64,000 nt of DNA from Loripinus fragilis (Eukaryota > Mollusca > Bivalvia > Lucinida > Lucinidae), in the NCBI GenBank assembly GCA_964019695.1, contig OZ026515.1:37154994-37218993 (forward strand), written 5' to 3'. Positions 53,963 through 61,882 of this stretch are shown piece after piece. Within the stretch, counting starts at the first letter, position 1. The number at the start of each line of letters is the position of its first letter. The notes under the pieces were generated by a model, which was given only the letters and a program-made list of their open reading frames with translations, made no database searches and was not told the DNA's origin. A program made the position numbers and the translations under genes.

Positions 53963-54177
53963 TAAACTCTTTGTTTGTCTTCTAGTATTGTCTGCTGATA
54001 ACCTTTGCAAACAGTTTGGACCCAGATCAGGCCTGACATGATGTCAGGCCTGATCTGGATCCAAATTGTTTGACACGCTGATGGTATTCCTGAAAGAATT
54101 TTTTGAAAAGTCGATTTTGAAAAAAAATCTGCGAACAACAATAAAAGCATGCAACATTTCCCAGCATGCAGATTTAA
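53963..54177 (-). mobile_element. TTAACTCTTTGC-family MITE flanked by a 26-bp direct repeat
   Basis: TAAACTCTTTGTTTGTCTTC at one end, CATGCAACATTTCCCAGCATGC and TTAA at the other, with hairpin GGACCCAGATCAGGCCTGAC-ATGAT-GTCAGGCCTGATCTGGATCC. CATTGACTAATTAACTTTGC occurs on both sides (about 53942 and 54182). Confidence 0.8.
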
Positions 54178-54604
54178 TGTTCATTGACTAATTAACTTTG
54201 CATTAAGTCCTAGCATTTAAACAAAGGCAGGAGATTTAATTCCGTAAAAGTGAAAAACTAACAAATAATTACTAAAAGCAGAGACATTATATCCTTAAAT
54301 CTGATTAAAATTCAATTTTAGAGCAGACAGCCATCTCTACGTTGTCTCAAGGGAAATAAAAACAGAAATGAAATGCCACGGAATTGACATAAACATAGAT
54401 CATCCTCAACATCTCGCTGAGAGTGATTAAATACAAAAGACAAGTCACAGCACTCGCCCAATGCAAGGACACGGAAACTAAAAGAAAACAATCATAGAAT
54501 ATTATCTGCTTTAACAATTCAATTTTGTTTGCCAGCAGTGCGTCACGAACTTTGATTGTTGGATAAGACACTTTTTTCAACCAAAATTACAATATTTGTC
54601 TCGT

Positions 54605-55028
54605 CCCTCGAAAATGTGGGCCGCAATGTGAGAAAACCTTATTTTCTTGCATGCAAATAACAAAGGCGGTGAGCAGTCTAGTCTGCTCAACGCTTTTGTT
54701 ATTTGCTTCCTGCAAAGTATATCTAAACTTGCTTCATACATACTTTTGAGATTCTAGCAACAGTAAAACCTGTGTAAAACGTCCACTCAAAAAATAGACA
54801 AAACAAAGATCTTTATGACAAATGGTAGCTTAATGAAGGTCAAAAGTATTGCAAAATGCTCCCCTTGGAGCATTCTGCAATACTTTTGACCTGCATTAAG
54901 CGATAATTGGTCTTGAAAACAAATTTTTGGTCTTTTTGAGAGTGGCCGTTTCACACAGGTTTTACAGTAGTCTCTGTAGCTGAGCAGGCTGGTTTGAGCA
55001 TAAGGAGTTCTTGCGACCAAGCCCGTAT
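54605..55028. mobile_element. AGGTTTTCTCATG-family MITE carrying a younger insertion
   Basis: GTGGGCCGCAATGTGAGAAA at the left, CAAATAACAAAGGCGGTGAG / CTCAACGCTTTTGTTATTTG stem, AGTCTCTGTAGCTGAGCAGG, and TCTTGCGACCAAGCCCGTAT at the right. Interrupted at 54761. Confidence 0.65.
54761..54967. mobile_element. TA-targeted MITE inside another MITE
   Basis: CAGTAAAACCTGTGTAAAAC at the left, GTTTCACACAGGTTTTACAG at the right. Inner AAGTATTGCAAAATGCTCC palindrome. Uninterrupted relatives of the host read CTAGCTAGTCTCTG, which places the insertion at the internal TA. Confidence 0.85.
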
Positions 55029-55325
55029 GATGTTATTGCACTCACTGGAAGCATGGATATAATCCCTGTAATCTTGGACTATTGAACTGTTGAGTGCCAG
55101 GACCAAATCACTGAGACAGGAATAGCATGTGCAACAAAAATAGTCCCAGATCAGTCTTCCCAAGAATGTTAACTTAACTGTTTGAGTGTCAGAATAGCAT
55201 TAATCAGAGAGGAAAAGCATGTGGAACAAAATTTCAGTAAAATGGTGGATTTAAACAAACCTTAGATAGTCTACACATGCGCACATTGACAATTACAGTA
55301 ATGTGGTCATGGTAACCAGTTTTAT

Positions 55326-55504
55326 GAGGAGTGCAGTGGCTCTGACGTAGAGTGCTTGACTTGAGGGGCTGCATGTTTGAGCCTCATCGGAGGCACTGCA
55401 TTGTGTCCTTGAGCAAGACACTTCATTGTCTTCTTAGTACTGGCTTAACCAGGACACGACTGAAAAATTGTTGACTTAAGAATCAAAACAAACCCTCCAA
55501 AAAT
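55326..55504 (+). mobile_element. tRNA-derived SINE abutting the exon B acceptor, 13-bp TSD
   Basis: GAGGAGTGCAGTGGCTCTGA head, TGTCCTTGAGCAAGACACTT, TTCTTAGTACTGGCTTAACC, TTGTTGACTTAAGAATCAAA tail. TAACCAGTTTTAT lies on both sides (55313-55325, 55505-55517). Same family as 4869-5043. The downstream duplication copy is part of the tract before the exon at 55531. Confidence 0.9.
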
Positions 55505-55530
55505 TAACCAGTTTTATTTTATATTTTCAG

Positions 55531-55603
55531 GAGTGATGGGAAGGAGCATTATTTTACAGCCGAGAACCACGAGTCAATGATGATATGGTTGCTAGGGCTT
55601 CAG
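55531..55603 (+). CDS. Host gene exon B: PH domain C-terminal helix
   Basis: Acceptor TTTTATATTTTCAG ends at 55530; donor GTTGGT follows 55603. The first base completes the codon left open by exon A (giving Leu), then 24 codons read SDGKEHYFTAENHESMMIWL plus LGLQ, ending in phase 0. HYFTA..ESMMIWLLGLQ is the usual last strand and C-terminal helix of a PH domain, including the near-invariant tryptophan. The exact phase match with exon A across 7.9 kb of repeats and with exon C downstream supports a real, constrained gene. The donor is non-consensus at positions +3 to +5. Confidence 0.8.
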
Positions 55604-55650
55604 GTTGGTTTCACTTCATTTACTATGGCAAACAATTTTTCATGTATGCA

Positions 55651-55838
55651 TAGGTTTAGATAAACAAAAAATTTCAGCGTAAAATTGTAAATATTTTCTT
55701 ACCCATAATATGAAGCATATGTTTTGGATGCTCAAAAGAACCGTCTCATTGAGACGGTTCTTTTGAGTACCCGCAACATATGTTTTGGTTGAGAAATAAG
55801 AAAATTATTTTTCCGTTACACTCTTAACCAAAGGCCTG
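55651..55838 (+). mobile_element. CAGATAAG-family MITE, full length
   Basis: AGGTTTAGATAAACAAAAAA, TTCAGCGTAAAATTGTAAAT, perfect GTCTCATTGAGAC-centred hairpin, ACATATGTTTTGGTTGAGAA, CTCTTAACCAAAGGCCTG. Lies 48 bp into the intron after exon B. Confidence 0.85.
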
Positions 55839-55847
55839 TGTATGGTA

Positions 55848-56015
55848 ATTGTTCTAAGATTGCGAACACTTTTCTCTGTCTGTTCTCAAATAGAATGTTG
55901 GTTTTCAGGACTGGAATTCACAAAACGTTAAAGCTCAGAAAAGCAAACAGGGAAGACCCTGATCTGAATGCTTCTTCTTTTGGGCAGGCAACTAGTGTTC
56001 GAATTTTTAGAACAT
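55848..56015. mobile_element. ATGTTCTAAAATTT-family MITE, degenerate
   Basis: ATTGTTCTAAGATTGCGAAC at the left, GTGTTCGAATTTTTAGAACA at the right. Central hairpin mostly deleted. Confidence 0.7.
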
Positions 56016-56089
56016 TTACTGTATATTTGTAATACTTCACCATCATTTAGTATACCTTGCCAGCATGTATGTGCACTTATTATCCCCCG

Positions 56090-57210
56090 ACGAAGTCGGA
56101 GGGATATAGTTTTGGCTGCGTCCGTCCATACCATCCGTCCGTCCACACTTTTTGTCTGTCCGGAACCATATCTCAGTACCTATTGGTCAGATTTAATTCA
56201 TTTTTGGTACAAATGATTAGAACCATGGACTCTCGATATCCTATAAGTTTGGTCAAAATCCACGCCTTAACACTTGAGTTATTGCCCTTGTTTAAGTATA
56301 AGTAATTATAAGGCAAAACCTATATTAGCTTTTTTGTGTGATGATCTTCACATTTCATCAAAGCTATTATATTTAACAACTTAACTTCTCACTATAGACC
56401 ATGATTGCCAAGTGCCAGTAGATAAGAATGGCAGTGTCAAAGTTTTACCCCACCCCCGACCCCACCTAAGGGGTCAAAGGTCAAATATTTAAATTTTGCA
56501 ATAACTAAGGCAATTATTAATATTTTTTGCTGAAATTTTGGATGCATGCAGAGCAGCAATAGATATGAAACATATCGAATGGGATTTCAGTTTGAAGGCC
56601 TGGGTCCGAGCCCCTTGGGTGGACTTAGGGGATGGGGCCGAGGCCAAAATTAAACTTTTTCAGAATATGGTCATGTTGCATATCAAATTAAAGCTGACGA
56701 CGCTGGCAGCAACATGGTAGCAAATATTTTGCCCACAGACACACCCTTGACCCAGGGGGTGGGGTCAAAAGGTCAAACTATATCTTTTTCTGAAAGTAGT
56801 CATGTTGCATATCAAATTAAAGGGAATTGAGCACAGAGCACTTTGAAAGCAAGTATGCTGTCATTACACACACCAACCACCCCTGGGGGGGATCAAAAGG
56901 TCATTTTTTGCTCTTTTCTAAAAGTGGTCATGTTGCATATCAAAGTAAAGTGGAAGAATTGTAGACCTACATGCAAGGTAACACTTTGAATTTAGACACA
57001 ATCTTGACCTCTGAGGTTGGGTTTAAAGGTCAGATATTGAAATTGTGCAGATGTAAGTATATTTTTTATTGAACTAAGCACTAAAACATACTCGACAGGC
57101 ATTTGTTATGATCTGAATGATACTGTAGGTGAACTAAGGGTTAGATAAATGGGATTTATGTTTTGTGATTTACCTGTTTCTCTCAAATAACCCTTCGTCG
57201 GGGGGATATA
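56090..57210 (+). repeat. TATCCCCCGACGAAG repeat with TCCGTCC run
   Basis: TTATCCCCCGACGAAGTCGG at the left and CCCTTCGTCGGGGGGATATA at the right. GTCCGTCC tract near 56125-56150. Inside, GGTCATGTTGCATATCAAAT recurs at 56669, 56804 and 56928, giving units of about 130 bp similar to those at 17.8-18.1 kb. No coding. Confidence 0.7.
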
Positions 57211-57292
57211 AATTCGTCGAATTTGTCTTGTGAATATGTAATTTAGGTCCATTTTGACTTAAGGTAAACTCAATAAGGGGGCATTACATGGT

Positions 57293-57504
57293 TTAACTCT
57301 TTCCATGCTAGCGGCAAATTTTGTCATTCGCTGATGACCTTTGCAAACAGTTTGGAATAAGTTTTCTGTCTGCCCTGATCTGGAGCCAAACGGTTTGGCA
57401 CTCTGATAGTGTGCCTGAAAGAATTTTATGAAAAAATTAATTTTTAAGATAGTTGGCAGATGACAACAAAAACATGAAAAATTACCCACACTGCAAAAAG
57501 TTAA
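57293..57504 (-). mobile_element. TTAACTCTTTGC-family MITE with TTAA at both ends
   Basis: TTAACTCTTTCCATGCTAGC at the left, AATTACCCACACTGCAAAAAG-TTAA at the right. CCTTTGCAAACAGTTTGG / GAGCCAAACGGTTTGGCAC arms. Confidence 0.85.
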
Positions 57505-57539
57505 TTAATATGTTTGTAATAAATGTCATCAGGCAATAA

Positions 57540-57900
57540 TAGGTGTGAATGCAGCAAAGAGGATCTTACATGAGTCCTCATGTTTTATTGAATTTATTAA
57601 ATGAGTCAAGCCTCGCATTTTATCTCTTTCCCAAGGAGTTTAATACATTCAATAATGCAGGAGCACGAATGTTAGATTCTATTTATCACAGGACATTAAA
57701 TTTACTTGAAACTGGCATTTTTGGCGTGAAAATGTCAAGATTTTGCCATCCTTTTTGTAATGTTATATTGGACGTCAGTAGGTAACATTACTAAATCTGT
57801 AAACCACTAGTGATTTATCAATTTTATTGCATGGCCTTATATAATTTCCAGAGGTGACGTCGTGTGATAAATTAATTTATTCACCAAAAGGAGAGTGGAA
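57540..57900. repeat. Repeat shared with 15.6-15.95 kb
   Basis: CTTACATGAGTCCTCATGTT, AAGCCTCGCATTTTATCTCT, AAACCACTAGTGATTTA and GGTGACGTCGTGTGATAAAT recur in reverse order at 15.6-15.95 kb. The 78-codon open frame is incidental. Confidence 0.55.
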
Positions 57901-57963
57901 ATTGGGCCACATTAATATTCATGCAATTATTTTAAATACATGTATTTTTTTTTAATTTTGCAG

Positions 57964-58044
57964 GCAAAGAGAGACATTTACTCCAAGAAGGTGACCTCAA
58001 TAAAAGAGAATGAGGATGCTGAATATGATCCATTCATCAACAGG
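57964..58044 (+). CDS. Host gene exon C: linker after the PH domain
   Basis: Acceptor TTTTTTTTTAATTTTGCAG ends at 57963; donor GTAATT follows 58044. 27 codons in phase 0 on both sides: AKRDIYSKK, then an acidic stretch ENEDAEYDPFINR. It directly extends the PH helix (LLGLQ-AKRD), then leaves the fold. No further exon was found up to the end of the window, so the next intron would include the DIRS-type element at 60.5 kb. Confidence 0.7.
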
Positions 58045-58057
58045 GTAATTCACCTTA

Positions 58058-58200
58058 CAAAAAATAGATGATGGGTGCATGTTTTATCCCTGCAGAAAGT
58101 GGAGGGATATAGGTTTGGTGTTGTCCTTCTGTCCTTCCATTTGTCCATCCATCCATCCATCTGTCTCCGTTCTCAGCTATTTTTAGCTCTCTAGAGGGTA
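58058..58200 (+). repeat. Fragment of the GACGAAGTCGG repeat with CATC run
   Basis: TTTTATCCCTGCAGAAAGTG-GAGGGATATAGG head, then TCCATCCATCCATCCATCTG. Confidence 0.55.
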
Positions 58201-58461
58201 ATATTGCAGAAGTGTCAAAAATATTAACTTCTGGAAACTAGTTCGAGCTGGTTTTCATGCAATATTTACTTGTGGACCGGTTTAGACCAGTTTCCAGGTA
58301 GACATAGAGATTTATGAAGACAATTGGGCCAATCAGGAGACTGGATTCTCTCCAGTCATATAACAAGACAATTTGTTTACCTGAGTCAGGCAATATTAGC
58401 TGTCACTGGTGAACTAATCTCAGGACTTTTGTTAAGGGTGTGTAACAGAAAAATAATTGTC

Positions 58462-58608
58462 TTATTTCTCATCCAAAACATATGTTGTGGGTACTCAAAA
58501 GAACCGTCTCAATGAGACAGTTCTTTGGAGCACCCAAAACATGCTAAATATTATAGGTAAGAAAATATTCACAATTTTACACTGAAAATTTTTGTTTATC
58601 TAAACCTG
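58462..58608 (-). mobile_element. CAGATAAG-family MITE
   Basis: ATCCAAAACATATGTTGTGG, AAAAGAACCGTCTCAATGAG-ACAG hairpin, ACAATTTTACACTGAAAATT, end TATCTAAACCTG. Confidence 0.75.
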
Positions 58609-58654
58609 TGAATCTTCATATGGTCCTCAACACGACAAAACCTGTTTCAGATAA

Positions 58655-59190
58655 AGTGAGACTCAAACCAGTCTCCTCAGCTACAGAGACTAGCTAGAAA
58701 ATTTGGAATTTCACCTGTAGCAAGTTAAAGCTGCATAGTCTGTAACTTTTGATCTTTTAATTTTAAAACTAATGTTTCTATTTTTCAAGAACACAGTAAA
58801 ATAATTAAATTTCAGGTAAACATTTTACCAATTTCGTAAATCTTAACAAATTATCAGTATCAAAACAACAGCATTTATGTTAAAATTAACTGTCTATAAT
58901 TATTGGAGGGACGCAAATAATTACCAACAAGAGAAAAACACACCTGTTTTATAAGATAATTCACTTCTCCGTGCAGTTTTCAGCTATAGTGAACAGATTT
59001 ATTGTGAAAACATATCTTAATTCAACTTTTACAAATGATTTAAAAAGAAAATAAAAAATTTCGAAAAAAATCAAAAGTTACAGACTATGCAGCTTTAAGA
59101 TATGGTACTTTCCAAAAAGCGAATAACAAAGGCGCCTTTGTTGTTCTCAAAAAATGGCAAATAGGTTTTCTCGCATCGGTGCCCATGTTT
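58655..59190. mobile_element. AGGTTTTCTCATG-family MITE carrying a TTAA insertion
   Basis: CAGTCTCCTCAGCTACAGAG-ACTAGCTAG at the left, AATAACAAAGGCGCCTTTGT and TAGGTTTTCTCGCATCGGTG-CCCAT at the right. The 374-bp element at 58725 separates the parts. Confidence 0.65.
58725..59098. mobile_element. TTAA-flanked MITE, AGCTGCATAGTCTG ends
   Basis: TTAAAGCTGCATAGTCTGTA-ACTTTTGAT at the left and ATCAAAAGTTACAGACTATG-CAGCTTTAA at the right: 25-bp near-perfect TIRs with TTAA duplications. TTAA targets occur in piggyBac and Kolobok elements. No coding. Confidence 0.9.
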
Positions 59191-59384
59191 TATATTACTG
59201 AATTCTTACTTATTGAGACTCTTTTAGTCAAGGTTTGAAATACAGAAATAGCATGTTACTTGACACAAACAGAATATTTGAATGAAGAAATTTTATTTTC
59301 TAATATCACATTACTTTAATCAATGAACATGGAACAATAACAGAGGAAAACTGTGAATTTAAAACAATAAATATGCCTCATGCA

Positions 59385-59574
59385 TAGGTCCAGATAAGGA
59401 AACTTTATTTGCGTAAAAGTTAAATTATTTTCTTACCCATTTATTTAAACATGTGTTTTGGGTTCTCAAAAGAACCGTCTCATTAAGACAGTTCTTTTGA
59501 GTACCCACAACATATGTTTTGGATGAGAAATAAAGAAAATAATTTTCCAATACGCACTCTTATCTGGAGGCCTG
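59385..59574 (+). mobile_element. CAGATAAG-family MITE, best TIRs
   Basis: AGGTCCAGATAAGGAAACTT at the left, CTCTTATCTGGAGGCCTG at the right. Hairpin TCAAAAGAACCGTCTCATTA-AGACAGTTCTTTTGA, then ACATATGTTTTGGATGAGAA. Confidence 0.8.
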
Positions 59575-59956
59575 CTTATGATTAACATCTTTATAAACAT
59601 GGTTTGGAGTTACAGTCCAAAAATAAAAAAAAAGTTTATATGGAAAAATGACAATAAATGGTCAGTTTTTTTTAAATAATCCATAGATTTTTCGTTTGAG
59701 TATAATATGGTTGTTTAACTAGCACTGTAAATGCTTTCAACCCACATATCAGTTGGGATGACAAAGTGTTATTTTGCTTCACTATCTGCCATCTTTATTA
59801 ACATATAAACCCTATGTCATCTGTAAATTTGTTCACCAATCTTCAGAAGCCAGCTAATCTGGTTCTACACTTTTTTCAATAGAGGGTTTTGAATTTTGAA
59901 AGTCTTGTACTGCAACTTTTCAATATTGCAGCAAAGTATTTTTGTCTTGTGTCACA

Positions 59957-60290
59957 TAGAGTGCAATCCCTTTATAACAAACCCTGTTAAAACGCGGATT
60001 TGGATATACAATAAAACCTGTTTTAGTGACCCACCTCTACTGAGCAAGCAACCTGTATTATGCAAACATATATTTTATACCCACAAAAGGCAAATACATT
60101 GAACAGTACCTGTATTAAGCAAGCACCTGTCATAAGCAAGCATATTTTGACTATCCCTTAGGTGCTTGCATAATAGGTAGGTTGAACTGTAAACGATTAA
60201 ATTGTGTTTCCCAATTTTTTTACCATGGAATTTTACAAAGGAATTATAGGAAAAATGACCATTTAATGATTATTTATTTTTTAGGATAAA
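59957..60290. mobile_element. AGTGCAGTCCCTTTATAA element fragment with a nested MITE
   Basis: TAGAGTGCAATCCCTTTATA at the left. After the insertion, TTACCATGGAATTTTACAAA-GGAATTATAGGAAAAATGACC matches 48.4 kb and 27.9 kb. Confidence 0.6.
60007..60191. mobile_element. TA-flanked MITE, CAATAAAACCTGTTTTAG ends
   Basis: TACAATAAAACCTGTTTTAG at the left, AGGTAGGTTGAACTGTA at the right. Inner GAGCAAGCAACCTGTATTAT / ATAATAGG and GCAAGCACCTGTCATAAGCA repeats. Confidence 0.65.
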
Positions 60291-60502
60291 TATGGTTTAT
60301 TTGACAGTTGGCATTTAGCCAGTGCTATATAACTGACTGCATATTGTGTGGAGCAGCATTTCAGTTTTTAGCTTCAGAATGTTTTGATCGCTGAAAAATA
60401 ATAGCACACTGTTGTTTTTGATAATGGATATACCAATGTGCTTTTGGATTTATTAGCAATTATTAATTGACTTAATCAGTTTACACTTTTTATGCTACAA
60501 CA

Positions 60503-61843
60503 ATGGCATCTAAGAAAACAAGGAATAAACCATATGACTTAAATAACCCGGCAAACTGGACAGCTGCTCAGCTGCGGTCTGAACTGGCTCAGTTAGGACT
60601 TAACTTAAGTGGTTCTGTGCCAAAGACAGTTTTGAAACAGATTTATGAACAGATGATAAACAAAACAACTGCAGATAATCAGGCTGAGCCAGTTGCACAA
60701 CTTGATCAAAGTGAAGACATATCATCACAAACTATGCTGAATAGAGATAATATGGAGACAAACCTAGTGACTGTCACGTCAGATTCTGTAAGGGGACAGA
60801 CTAATACCCTTATTGATAGTGTGACGTCTGGTACAGTGACGTCTGAGTCATCTAACAATGACGTTAATGATTTATTAGTTCAGAACACTTTGGGAATGAT
60901 GACATCAATGCAGACTGCCATATCTACTCTGCAATCTACTGTGAACACCTTGATTACCAAACAGTCAGTTTCAGGACTAGAAACTAAGAATAACTTGGAC
61001 AAATTTTACAATGCTATACCAGTGACGTCAGAACAACAGGCAGTACAACCAGTGACACCTATGTCTAAGACAAATAGTGGAGTACCAGCTGACGAGCTAC
61101 CCCATATTGATGTGGTGACAGATTCTGTGAAACGTAACATAACCACAGGGAAATATATAAACTTAGCATGCCTACTAATTCCAGACTTTGAAGCACCAAA
61201 AGCCTCCATTGATGATATGAATGGGCTAGAGTTCTTGAGGAGAGACAGGAAAGATCACCGTCTGGATAGATCACTTAACATTACTCAGTTTTTTAAGGCT
61301 TTCGGCATCTATAAACAAATAATGTGTGAAGCTTATCCCTTGCGAAGGACTGAACTTGATCTGTATGAAGCCGACATTGGGAACATTTTTGAACATTACA
61401 GAAACATTTTTTATCAGTACCATGTCCAATTTTCAAAACAAGCGGCAGCCTATCTCGAGAAGGGGATCAAAGTTGACTGGTCTAAACGCCACAAAGACCT
61501 ATTTCAACTTATTGTAGGCGGTGTCAAGACTAGGTCATGTGACCACTGTGGTCAAGCTGATCATCAGAGTCCTTTCTGCCCTACCCAAATTGATAAGTCC
61601 ATCCCATCAGCTGTTAAGAATTTCTCTGAAGGAGCTAGATTTGATTATAAAAGAGACCCATCTCATGACAAGAGTGGTAGGCTAAGGGTTATGCATAAGG
61701 GCACTGAAATATGCAATAATTTCAACAGTCTTAAGGGATGTTTTCATGTAGATTGCACGTTTCTTCATATTTGTAAGAAATGTAAGAAGACTGGTCATGG
61801 AGAGAATTCATGTGAAGCTCTGTCAAAGCATATCCCCTCTTAG
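60503..61843 (+). CDS. Gag-like ORF of a DIRS/Ngaro-type retrotransposon
   Basis: 446-residue first ORF. Residues 19-51 (WTAAQLRSELAQLGL ... LKQIYEQM) look like a SAP helix-linker-helix, a DNA-binding fold. Residues 60-215 are Ser/Thr/Gln-rich, with repeated VTSDSV-like phrases. The C-terminal third has three zinc-binding motifs: a CCHC knuckle (CDHCGQADHQSPFC, from residue 346), a CCCH finger (C-x8-C-x4-C-x3-H, 404-422), and another CCHC knuckle (C-x2-C-x4-H-x4-C, 424-437). This combination is typical of the gag-like protein of DIRS/Ngaro elements, which packages RNA. ATG at 60503 follows CTACAACA and is the first in frame. It ends with TAG at 61841; the same frame continues through a TGA at 61880 into the RT ORF, so the two could be joined by readthrough. 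Confidence 0.85.
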   Translation: MASKKTRNKPYDLNNPANWTAAQLRSELAQLGLNLSGSVPKTVLKQIYEQMINKTTADNQAEPVAQLDQSEDISSQTMLNRDNMETNLVTVTSDSVRGQTNTLIDSVTSGTVTSESSNNDVNDLLVQNTLGMMTSMQTAISTLQSTVNTLITKQSVSGLETKNNLDKFYNAIPVTSEQQAVQPVTPMSKTNSGVPADELPHIDVVTDSVKRNITTGKYINLACLLIPDFEAPKASIDDMNGLEFLRRDRKDHRLDRSLNITQFFKAFGIYKQIMCEAYPLRRTELDLYEADIGNIFEHYRNIFYQYHVQFSKQAAAYLEKGIKVDWSKRHKDLFQLIVGGVKTRSCDHCGQADHQSPFCPTQIDKSIPSAVKNFSEGARFDYKRDPSHDKSGRLRVMHKGTEICNNFNSLKGCFHVDCTFLHICKKCKKTGHGENSCEALSKHIPS

Positions 61844-61882
61844 GTGACCAATAGCTCCGAAAAAACTAAGAAGGTTGGCTGA

